Shown in pieces: positions 1 to 5,051 of a stretch of 5,051 nucleotides of DNA. The DNA is from an uncultured cyanobacterium (GTDB lineage Bacteria > Cyanobacteriota > Cyanobacteriia > PCC-6307 > Cyanobiaceae), in NCBI GenBank assembly GCA_903831165.1, contig CAIKWV010000037.1, forward strand, positions 1-5,051, read 5' to 3'. The notes beneath the pieces were generated by a model. That model was not told where the DNA came from. It was given only the letters and a program-made list of their open reading frames with translations, and searched no databases. The translations under genes were made by a program, and so were the position numbers. How positions within the stretch are numbered: the first letter of the stretch is position 1; each line of letters opens with the position of its first letter.

Positions 1-470
1 CCCGAGCGTCCCATGGCTTCCAGCAGGGTCGCCGCCGGGATCGTCGCCAGCAGATCGCGCCACTCGCCCAGCAGATCGGCGCGCGGGGTCACCAGCATCC
101 CGGTCAGCAGCACCACCACCAGGAACAGGTTGAACAGCAGCGCGCCCACGATCCCGGCGGACAGCAGCGAATGCCACCAGGCCCTGGCACCGGGACGGCG
201 GGAGCGCTCCAGCCAGTGGGGCATCAGCCGGGTCAGGGCCAACAGGGCCACCAGCAGGGGACCCAGCAGCTGCAGCACCGCCTGGGCCAGCACGTTCAGA
301 CTGAAATCGCTGCTCTGATGCAGGGGGCCCACCAAGAGCCGGATCAGGCCCGCCCCGAAGGCGAGGCCACCGAGCAGCACCAGGCCGGCGCAGTGCATCC
401 CATCCCGTTCGACCGTGCGCAGCAGGTTGGGCAGGGGTTGGCTCCGGGTCGGCGGGCGAGGCATCGCCAT
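1..470 (-). CDS. Multi-spanning membrane protein of unknown function (3' end outside window)
   Basis: The 156 visible residues start MAMPRPPTRSQ and hold three likely membrane segments, at about residues 27-47, 58-81 and 101-126. The short stretch between the second and third is rich in Arg and Trp (HWLERSRRPGARAWW), which suggests a cytoplasmic loop. The frame has almost only G or C at third positions and remains open to the window edge, so the C-terminus is missing. I do not recognise the family; an ABC-type permease or a cyanobacterial conserved membrane protein are possible but unproven. The frame is open upstream as far as about 764, and an in-frame ATG lies at 626. However, the extra 52 residues would be Pro/Ser/His-rich with far more A/T at third positions, so the ATG at 470 is preferred; an in-frame ATG two codons later is also possible. 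No clear Shine-Dalgarno sequence is present. The gene lies 312 bases downstream of the mechanosensitive channel gene on the same strand and may have its own promoter. Confidence 0.72.
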   Translation of the reverse strand, partial: MAMPRPPTRSQPLPNLLRTVERDGMHCAGLVLLGGLAFGAGLIRLLVGPLHQSSDFSLNVLAQAVLQLLGPLLVALLALTRLMPHWLERSRRPGARAWWHSLLSAGIVGALLFNLFLVVVLLTGMLVTPRADLLGEWRDLLATIPAATLLEAMGRS

Positions 471-782
471 GGGATGGGACTGCGGTGGGCCGGCTTCGGC
501 CGCAGGGTGGGAGCCGGGCGACGCTGATGTTGGCCTGGGATGGGGGCCTGCGGGCGGATCGGCGGCCAGTCCGCCCGGCAGCCGGCAACGCGCTGACCCC
601 GAAAGGCTCCGATGGGGCCGATGCATCGCGTACGCATCGATCACCGAACAGAACGCGTGGGCGACTCGGCCGCTGTGGAGATTCAGCTCGCCATCAGGGC
701 AGAGACCAAGTGGCTGGATCCCGACGTGCCAGACGCTCGACGCTCCTGGAGGGGTTGTGCAACCTCACCCCCGGCCGGCTCC
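471..782. other. Intergenic region between the MscS-like gene and the membrane protein gene
   Basis: This is the longest stretch without a convincing gene. On the minus strand, one frame is open from about 764 into the downstream gene, but its third-position G/C content drops to roughly 70 percent, unlike the neighbouring genes, so I treat it as non-coding. It contains a 10-of-12 dyad GGTTGTGCAACC (753-764) just after the channel gene stop, a perfect 8-base inverted repeat (551-577), and a smaller CGATGC/GCATCG inverted repeat around 620-640. No T-tract follows either hairpin, so a classical intrinsic terminator is not supported. No convincing -10/-35 pair and no tRNA-like fold were found. 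Confidence 0.6.
551..577 (-). repeat. Perfect 8-base inverted repeat (hairpin) upstream of the membrane protein gene
   Basis: CGGGCGGA at 551-558 is repeated as its exact reverse complement TCCGCCCG at 570-577, around an 11-base spacer. In a minus-strand transcript it would fold into a very GC-rich stem about 75 bases before the ATG at 470. No U-run follows it. It could be a leader hairpin or a transcription pause or processing site. In DNA this GC-rich, chance inverted repeats of this size are not rare, so any function is a guess. Confidence 0.35.
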
Positions 783-2696
783 TCAGGCCCCCAGCCCCTC
801 TGTCACGCCGTTCCGGTCGGCCAGGGGAATGGACTGCTCCTGCAGACGCTGGGTCAGCCGCGCCAGCAGGGCCCGTTCGGCGGCCCGTTGCTGGCCGGCC
901 TGGCAGATCAGCAGCAAGCTGACGGTGATGCCTTCCGGGGTCACGGCCGAAATGCCGCGCAGCTGGGGCGCTTCCAGCAGCACGCTCTCCCAGGTGGGAT
1001 CGGCGCCGAAGCGGGCCGCCTCCGCCGCCAGCAGGGCGAGCACCTCGGGCAGCTGGCGCACGGCGTGGGAGAGCACCAGCTGCAGCTCCACGCCGGAACG
1101 CAGCTTGGTGTGGTTCACCACCCGGCTGCAATCGCTGTTCTGGATCACCACCACCCGCTGATCCAGGCAGCGCAGCTCGGTGCTGAGCACGCCCACATCG
1201 ACCACCTCACCGCTGAACCCCTGAATCTCGACGCTGTCGCCGATGGCGTAGCGATCGTCGAACAGCAGCTCCAGCCCGGAGACGAAATCCCGCAGCAGGC
1301 CCTGGAACACGATCGCCAGGGCACCGAGCAGGGCACCGCTGGCCAGCAGGGCGCTGCCCGAGAGCTCCGCCACACCGGGCAACTCGCTGAGGATCCACAG
1401 CGCCACGAGACCCACGGCCAACAGGTCAATCAGGCGGCGAAACACCAGCCGCAGGCTCTGAAAGCGCTGATCCCGGCGGGCGCGCCGCTGGGTCGGCACA
1501 TTGACGTTGCCGGCCCACTGCCGTAACAGCAGCTCCATCAGGGCGCTCAGGGCCCTGGAACCCAACCAGCCCAGCAGCAGCTTGGCGCCGATGCCCCAGG
1601 GCTGCAGCAGCAGGTCGAGGGCCCGCGGCACCTGGCCCGGAACCGTGAACAGGGCTATCCCGGCCATGCTGAACAGCAGGCTCAGGACGGCTGCCATCAA
1701 CAGGCGGCAGAAGGTCTGCAGGGCCTGCAGCCGCAGGTTCTGACCCCGGCTTCGCCGTTCCCGCAGGGAGCGCTGCTCCAGCTGGAGCAGGCGATGGCGG
1801 CAGCAGCGCCAGAGCAGCAGCACCAGCGCAATCGCCAGGGCCAGCCCCAGCTCCAGCTGGATCGCCAGTTTGAGACGCCGCTGCAGGTTCTCCGGCCGCA
1901 TCAGCTGGCGGGCGAAGCGCAGCCGCCGTTCCAGCAGGCTGCGCCAGCGCTCCGCCAAGGGCTCGGCACCGATGCCATTGAGACGCACGTCCTCGTCGGT
2001 GACGGTGAGCAGGGGCAGGGGCTGGGCGCGCCCGCTCACCCGGGCGACGAGCCGAATCGGCCCGGTGCCATCCCGCTGCACCTCCACCTTCAGGGCCTGG
2101 GGATCACCCAGCAGACCAAGGTTGTCGCCGTTGCAGGCCCGCTCCTGGCCGTGCAGAAAACCCTCCTCCAGGAAAGTTTCGGCGAGGCTCTCGCCGCTGC
2201 TGCAGATCGGGTGCTGCCGGTAGAGCAGGGTCAGGTTGCCCTCAATCACCTGGGCGCGGGTGATCGCATCGGGGCCCTGGCCGTCGCCCACCACGGTGGG
2301 GGTGGCCACCGTGATCACGGGCACCCCCAGAATCCGCACCTTGCCCAGTTGGAAGCTGCCGGCCTCGCCGGCACTGCTGTCGCCGGTCTGGGGAATCGCT
2401 TGGGTTGACTTGCTGGCCGCCGGGGGAAGGCCAGGGCCGGCCGCCGCCGCCGCGGCCCAGGCCCCCGTTGGCCCGGAGCCCGCCAACAGCAACACCAGCA
2501 GCGCCAATAGGGCCAGTCCCGCCGGCCACCGTCCTCGCCGCCGCGACCACGACGACCCAGCCGCCGCCAGCTGCCGCCAGGGCCTCAGCCCAGCGGACAC
2601 CCGCGACTCGGGACCGGAATCCGGACGCCGGCGCCCGCGCCCCTGGGGGCCAGGGGCTGTTGCGGGATTCTGAAGGGTTGGATCGGTGGCGTTCAT
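783..2696 (-). CDS. MscS-family mechanosensitive ion channel with long N-terminal periplasmic domain
   Basis: This 637-residue membrane protein likely opens under membrane tension to release solutes during osmotic downshock. The MscS core is clear. A pore-lining helix at about residues 446-478 has small residues spaced as in MscS (SALLASGALLGALAIVFQG). It is followed by the beta domain at about 483-530 (YAIGDSVEIQGFSGEVVDVG, then VVVIQNSDCSRVVNHT) and a mixed alpha/beta C-terminal domain. Other membrane helices lie near 276-298, 331-352, 366-390 and 422-438. Ahead of the core is a signal-like segment (Arg-rich at 52-57, hydrophobic at 59-73, AWA around 79-81) and a soluble, probably periplasmic region at about 85-265 with a Cys pair (C165, C188). 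It is about twice the length of E. coli MscS. The usual 'IPN' of the beta domain reads 'IQN'. The ATG overlaps the zur stop as ATGA, implying translational coupling. A GTG at residue 33 (base 2600) is an alternative start that would shorten an unusually long leader. Confidence 0.9.
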   Translation of the reverse strand: MNATDPTLQNPATAPGPQGRGRRRPDSGPESRVSAGLRPWRQLAAAGSSWSRRRGRWPAGLALLALLVLLLAGSGPTGAWAAAAAAGPGLPPAASKSTQAIPQTGDSSAGEAGSFQLGKVRILGVPVITVATPTVVGDGQGPDAITRAQVIEGNLTLLYRQHPICSSGESLAETFLEEGFLHGQERACNGDNLGLLGDPQALKVEVQRDGTGPIRLVARVSGRAQPLPLLTVTDEDVRLNGIGAEPLAERWRSLLERRLRFARQLMRPENLQRRLKLAIQLELGLALAIALVLLLWRCCRHRLLQLEQRSLRERRSRGQNLRLQALQTFCRLLMAAVLSLLFSMAGIALFTVPGQVPRALDLLLQPWGIGAKLLLGWLGSRALSALMELLLRQWAGNVNVPTQRRARRDQRFQSLRLVFRRLIDLLAVGLVALWILSELPGVAELSGSALLASGALLGALAIVFQGLLRDFVSGLELLFDDRYAIGDSVEIQGFSGEVVDVGVLSTELRCLDQRVVVIQNSDCSRVVNHTKLRSGVELQLVLSHAVRQLPEVLALLAAEAARFGADPTWESVLLEAPQLRGISAVTPEGITVSLLLICQAGQQRAAERALLARLTQRLQEQSIPLADRNGVTEGLGA

Positions 2697-3109
2697 GGTT
2701 CCCGATCGCCCGCCTGACGCTCGCGGCAGTCGGTGCAGAGGCCGAAGAACTCCAGGGTGTGGAACAGGGGCAGGAACCCCGCCAGGTCCGTGTCGTGGAG
2801 ATGGACGTCATGCACCGGGCAGTGGGCGAGCCGCACGGTGCTGCCGCAGTCGACGCAGGTCAGGTGGTGCTCATCGCGCTCGGTGGGGGCGAACAGGGCT
2901 TCGCCGCTGGGCAGGTGGCGGCAGCGCACCAGCCCCTTCTGCTGCAGCTGGCGGAGGTGGCGATAGACCGTGGCCAGCCCCATGGCGCCCTTGCCACTGC
3001 GCAGGCGTGCGTGCAGATCCTGGCCCGAAAGCTCCTGTTCGGCGGCGCGCAGCTCGGCCAGCAGCCGTTCCTGGCGGGGGATCAGGCGGGGATCGGCGCT
3101 CGGCGGCAT
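2693..3109 (-). CDS. zur: Fur-family transcriptional regulator, most likely zinc-uptake regulator Zur
   Basis: This 138-residue DNA-binding repressor is expected to sense zinc and shut off zinc-uptake genes when zinc is plentiful. The N-terminal winged helix (about 10-75) carries the Fur-family recognition stretch GLATVYRHLRQLQQKGLV (44-61). The C-terminal dimerisation and metal domain starts with DEHHLTCVDC (79-88). Two CxxC pairs, C85/C88 and C125/C128, form the expected structural zinc site. The CPVH motif (97-100) and HTLEFFGLC (117-125) match what I recall of cyanobacterial Zur rather than Fur or PerR, so the subtype call rests on motif memory. The length is normal for the family. No Shine-Dalgarno sequence is obvious. 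It follows a small ORF by about 22 bases and its TGA overlaps the channel gene start, placing it inside a compact cluster rather than beside zinc transporter genes. No AT-rich Zur box was seen upstream. Confidence 0.88.
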   Translation of the reverse strand: MPPSADPRLIPRQERLLAELRAAEQELSGQDLHARLRSGKGAMGLATVYRHLRQLQQKGLVRCRHLPSGEALFAPTERDEHHLTCVDCGSTVRLAHCPVHDVHLHDTDLAGFLPLFHTLEFFGLCTDCRERQAGDREP

Positions 3110-3131
3110 GGTGGCGTTTCGCTGTCCGGTT

Positions 3132-3336
3132 CTACCCCGCCGGCAGCCAGCGCGCCTGCTGCAGGGGTGGCCGCAGCAGGCTTCGGGCTTCGATCAACGG
3201 CCCCGTGGCGGTGGTGGCTGGCGAACCAGCGGGGTGAGGCCGAGAAGCGCCCGCCGAGCCCCAGCAACGGCAGGGTCTGGATCAGCGGCCCCAGCCACAG
3301 GGCCCAGGCCGTGGCGAGCCGGGGGGCGCCGACCAT
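3132..3336 (-). pseudogene. Small unrecognised ORF with an apparent one-base frameshift
   Basis: An ATG at 3336 lies 10 bases after the pterin synthase stop. It begins MVGAPRLATAWALWLGPLIQ with a hydrophobic N-terminal half. For about 44 codons this frame has nearly all G/C at third positions, intermediate G/C at first and lowest at second, the pattern of real genes in high-GC genomes. Near 3201-3204 (CCCC on the plus strand, GGGG in the transcript) the pattern moves to another minus frame, which reads PLIEARSLLRPPLQQARWL and stops at TAG (3132-3134), 22 bases before zur. Removing one G would join both parts into a 67-residue protein. Without correction the first frame runs on to 3082 (84 residues) with a poor codon pattern and overlaps the zur start. 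I do not recognise the product. It may be a decayed gene, a sequencing error in a homopolymer, or, less likely, a programmed frameshift. Confidence 0.5.
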
Positions 3337-3346
3337 GGCGCCGGCC

Positions 3347-3958
3347 TCAGGGAGCTTCCCAGATGCCCAGGCCCTCGGGCTGCTGGTCAGGCTCGTCGCC
3401 GTAGGAGTCGAGGGGCTCGTCGTAGGAGCTTTCCCGGAAGGCCAGTTCGGGCCAGGGGTCATCCAGGTCGTCGTCGTCGGCCATGGGCGTGGTCGTCCGG
3501 AACCAGGGCGGCACGGCCGTGAAGCAGGCGGCGTTCTTCTCGTTCTCGCGGGCTTCGACGCGGAAACAGCAGCTGCGGCCGCCCTCGCGGGCCTGCAGCA
3601 GCTCGTTGGCCCAGCCCCAGACCAGCTCGGCACTGGCCTCCATGCCCACATTGGTCATCACCCGCAGGTCCAGGGCCCCCTGCTCATGCAGGGACTGCCA
3701 GGTGGCCAGCAGCGGATCGTCGGCGTTGGCCAGGAAGGTGTGGTCGAACTGGGCGGCCAGGCGCTGCTGCAGGGACCTGAGGCTGGAGAAATCGACCACG
3801 AAGCCGTGCTGGTCGAGGCTTCTGGCCTGGAACCAGAAGCGGAAACTGCGGCTGTAGCCGTGCACGAAGCGGCAATGCCCCGGATGGCGCCACTGGCGAT
3901 GGGTGCAGGGGAAGCCGCTGAAGGTCTTGCTGCAGGTGTAGGCCGCGGGTATGGACAT
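3347..3958 (-). CDS. 6-carboxytetrahydropterin synthase (QueD/PTPS) family protein, divergent subfamily
   Basis: This 203-residue cytoplasmic enzyme homologue belongs to the fold that converts dihydroneopterin triphosphate into 6-carboxy- or 6-pyruvoyl-tetrahydropterin for queuosine or pterin synthesis. Family landmarks are CTHRQWRHPGHCRFVHGY (18-35), holding the first zinc His (H20), the catalytic-type Cys (C29) and a second His (H33). FVVDFSSL (53-60), FDHTFL (71-76) with the Asp-His pair, GME (105-107) and VEAREN (134-139) follow. The canonical HGH motif reads HGY here, so the third usual zinc ligand is Tyr35. I recall the same motif in a known cyanobacterial and proteobacterial subfamily, so the substrate may differ. 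Residues from about 147 form an added acidic, Pro-rich tail (for example ADDDDLDDPWPELAF) absent from short QueD proteins. The ATG at 3958 fits the family start; in-frame ATGs at 3982 and 3979 are alternatives. It is the first gene of the minus cluster and is divergent from hisIE. Confidence 0.85.
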   Translation of the reverse strand: MSIPAAYTCSKTFSGFPCTHRQWRHPGHCRFVHGYSRSFRFWFQARSLDQHGFVVDFSSLRSLQQRLAAQFDHTFLANADDPLLATWQSLHEQGALDLRVMTNVGMEASAELVWGWANELLQAREGGRSCCFRVEARENEKNAACFTAVPPWFRTTTPMADDDDLDDPWPELAFRESSYDEPLDSYGDEPDQQPEGLGIWEAP

Positions 3959-3979
3959 GGCGGATGGCACTGCCGCCAT
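3957..3979 (-). repeat. Inverted repeat covering the start codon of the pterin synthase gene
   Basis: ATGGCGG at 3957-3963 pairs perfectly with CCGCCAT at 3973-3979 around a 9-base spacer. In the minus-strand transcript the 3' arm includes the first two bases of the ATG at 3958, while the 5' arm begins with an in-frame upstream ATG seven codons earlier. The stem could mask the chosen start codon. It could instead be chance, since both arms are simply the same ATG/GCC-rich sequence in a GC-rich genome. No known riboswitch is recognised here. Confidence 0.35.
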
Positions 3980-4112
3980 CATCCCAGCCGGAAGAAAGTC
4001 CTGGCTGGTGCGGGGCGACGGAGGGGGACCAGGCAGGTGCCGCCGCCGCGCCGTTGTTCCCGGGGCAACCAGCGGGCTCCTGGGTAGCGTGCAGCCAGTG
4101 CCCCCCATTGCC
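3959..4112. promoter_or_regulatory. Divergent intergenic region between the pterin synthase and hisIE genes
   Basis: About 150 bases separate the two divergent start codons, so promoters for both directions should lie here. I see no strong -10 element; a TTGTTC (4054-4059) followed by a GTAG-containing stretch near 4084 is a weak candidate for hisIE. The region holds an imperfect 17-base dyad centred at 4061 (GTTG...CAAC, 4053-4069, with CCCGGG inside) and a CCAGCC/GGCTGG inverted repeat (3984-3989 and 4003-4008). The hisIE frame is open through the whole region, so a longer hisIE start cannot be excluded by stop codons alone. Confidence 0.4.
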
Positions 4113-4826
4113 GTGAGTGACAGCCCGAGCGGTCCGGACCCGAGCGGTCCTGCCTGGATGGATGGCCTGCGCTGGAACGAGGCCGGTCTGATCCCGGCCG
4201 TGGCCCAGGACTGGCTGGATGGGGCGGTGCTGATGGTGGCCTGGATGAACCGCCAGGCGCTCGAATCCACCCTCAGCAGCGGCGAGGTCCACTACTGGAG
4301 CCGCTCCCGCCAGGAGCTGTGGCACAAGGGGGCCACCAGCGGCCACCTACAGAGGCTGCGGGGCCTGCGCTACGACTGCGATGCGGACGTGCTGCTGCTG
4401 ACGGTCGAACAACAGGGCGACGTGGCCTGCCACACCGGAGCCCGCAGCTGCTTCTACGGCGAAACGGGTGGCGCGGACGGAGCGGAGGGCGGCGAGCCCT
4501 GCCCGGGCGGTCCTGCCGCCCTGCCGCCGCCGGCCGATGTCTGCACCGAGCTGGCGCGGGTGATTGAAGGGCGCCGGGATCGGCCGGAGCCGGGCAGCTA
4601 CACCAACCGCCTGCTGGAGGGTGGCGACAACCGCATCCTCAAGAAGATCGGCGAGGAGTCCGCCGAGTTCGTGATGGCCTGCAAGGACGACAACGCCGCT
4701 GAGATCGCCGGCGAAGCCGCCGATCTGCTGTTTCATCTGCAGGTGGCCCTGGCCCATCACGGCGTCCCCTGGCGCCAGGTGCAGGCGGTGCTGGCCCAGC
4801 GCCGGGGCGCCCCGCGCCGATCCTGA
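4113..4826 (+). CDS. hisIE: Bifunctional phosphoribosyl-AMP cyclohydrolase / phosphoribosyl-ATP pyrophosphatase
   Basis: This cytoplasmic enzyme performs steps two and three of histidine synthesis: the HisE part hydrolyses phosphoribosyl-ATP to phosphoribosyl-AMP, and the HisI part opens its adenine ring. Counting from the GTG at 4113 (237 residues), the HisI domain spans about 19-115. It shows WLDGAVLMVAWMN (34-46), HYWSRSR (60-66), LWHKGATSGH (69-78), the metal-binding YDCDAD (87-92) and ACHTGARSCFY (105-115); C89, C106 and C113 are the expected zinc cysteines. A Gly/Pro-rich linker (about 116-143) leads to the HisE domain with SYTNRLLEGGDNRILKKIGE (162-181), the EESAE metal motif and EAADLLFHL (201-209). 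All key residues are present. The start is uncertain: GTG 4113 gives a short Ser/Pro-rich leader, while ATG 4158 gives 222 residues and begins only two residues before the conserved region. No Shine-Dalgarno sequence helps decide. It is followed closely by a small membrane protein gene. Confidence 0.95.
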   Translation: MSDSPSGPDPSGPAWMDGLRWNEAGLIPAVAQDWLDGAVLMVAWMNRQALESTLSSGEVHYWSRSRQELWHKGATSGHLQRLRGLRYDCDADVLLLTVEQQGDVACHTGARSCFYGETGGADGAEGGEPCPGGPAALPPPADVCTELARVIEGRRDRPEPGSYTNRLLEGGDNRILKKIGEESAEFVMACKDDNAAEIAGEAADLLFHLQVALAHHGVPWRQVQAVLAQRRGAPRRS

Positions 4827-4878
4827 AGGGCGGCGGCCGGCTCCGGGCAGCAACATGGGGATCCCGGCTGCTGTTCCG

Positions 4879-5051
4879 ATGAGCGATGCGATCCAACGGG
4901 CGATTCGCCGTCGCCTCGGGGACGATCCGCGCCAGCGCTGGCTGTGGGCCTTCGGCTCCGCCATCCCCGTGCTGGGGCTGCCCCTGCTGGCGGCCCATGC
5001 GGTCAGCCGCCGCACCCTGATCCCGCTGATCTTCGGCCTCACCAGCCTCGG
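4879..5051 (+). CDS. Small membrane protein of unknown function (3' end outside window)
   Basis: The visible part begins MSDAIQRAIRRRLGDDPRQR, a basic and charged N-terminus. Two hydrophobic stretches follow: WLWAFGSAIPVLGLPLLAA at about residues 21-39, and a second from about 45 (TLIPLIFGLTSLG) that is cut by the window edge. The pattern suggests a small cyanobacterial inner-membrane protein with at least two spans; I do not recognise a named family. Third positions are almost all G/C from the ATG at 4879 onward. An upstream in-frame ATG at 4855 would add MGIPAAVP, whose codons end in T more often, so 4879 is preferred. It lies about 50 bases after hisIE with no terminator-like hairpin and T-run between them, so co-transcription is likely. 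Confidence 0.65.
   Translation, partial: MSDAIQRAIRRRLGDDPRQRWLWAFGSAIPVLGLPLLAAHAVSRRTLIPLIFGLTSL

Noticed and set aside
471..626. N-terminal extension of the left-edge membrane protein from the ATG at 626
   Set aside because: The added 52 residues are Pro/Ser/His-rich, and the third-position G/C content falls well below that of the body of the gene.
753..764. GGTTGTGCAACC dyad as an intrinsic terminator for the channel gene
   Set aside because: The stem is short with almost no loop, and no T-run follows on the minus strand.
612..1526. A 304-codon open frame on the plus strand opposite the 3' end of the channel gene
   Set aside because: It is Gln/His/Ala-rich shadow coding opposite the conserved MscS beta and C-terminal domains, with no family resemblance.
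2701..2710. Near-match to the cyanobacterial HIP1 octamer within zur
   Set aside because: It matches only seven of eight bases and stands alone, so it is no evidence of HIP1 enrichment.
2405..4087. A 560-codon open frame on the plus strand opposite the channel 5' end, zur and pterin synthase genes
   Set aside because: It is antisense to three genes with clear family motifs. Its translation is low-complexity Gly/Ala/Gln-rich with no recognisable domain. Long antisense frames are expected in DNA this GC-rich, where stop codons are rare.
3684..4346. Minus-strand open frame overlapping hisIE and the pterin synthase gene
   Set aside because: It lies in the wrong frame for both genes, has no recognisable motif, and overlaps conserved HisI-domain sequence.

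Overview
The window is very GC-rich and densely coded. The main coding frames have almost only G or C at third codon positions. The set of families (a Zur-type Fur repressor, a bifunctional HisIE, and an 'HRQWRHPGHCRFVHGY'-type pterin synthase) points to a high-GC unicellular cyanobacterium of the Cyanobium/Synechococcus type. This assignment is inferred from recalled protein family resemblance and base composition; no database was searched. No intact HIP1 octamer (GCGATCGC) was seen.

Layout. From about 3960 leftwards, everything is on the minus strand and reads as a compact cluster: a divergent 6-carboxytetrahydropterin synthase-like protein (3958-3347), a small ORF that appears to carry a one-base frameshift (3336-3132), a Zur/Fur-family zinc regulator (3109-2693), and a large MscS-type mechanosensitive channel (2696-783) whose start codon overlaps the zur stop codon. 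A 312-base non-coding stretch (471-782) follows, then a multi-spanning membrane protein of unknown function that runs off the left edge (470-1). On the plus strand, diverging from the pterin synthase gene across about 150 bases, lies hisIE (4113-4826). After a short gap comes a small membrane protein cut by the right edge (from 4879).

How the genes relate. HisIE catalyses the second and third steps of histidine synthesis and is ordinary housekeeping. The minus-strand cluster is tightly packed: gaps of 10 and 22 bases, then a 4-base ATGA overlap. It therefore looks like one transcription unit joining a pterin enzyme, a zinc sensor and a membrane channel, though their functional link is not evident from sequence. 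No mobile element, CRISPR array, rRNA or tRNA was seen, and there is no convincing new biological system. The items most worth a second look are the frameshifted small ORF, the coupled zur-channel pair, and the changed zinc-ligand motif and acidic tail of the pterin synthase homologue.
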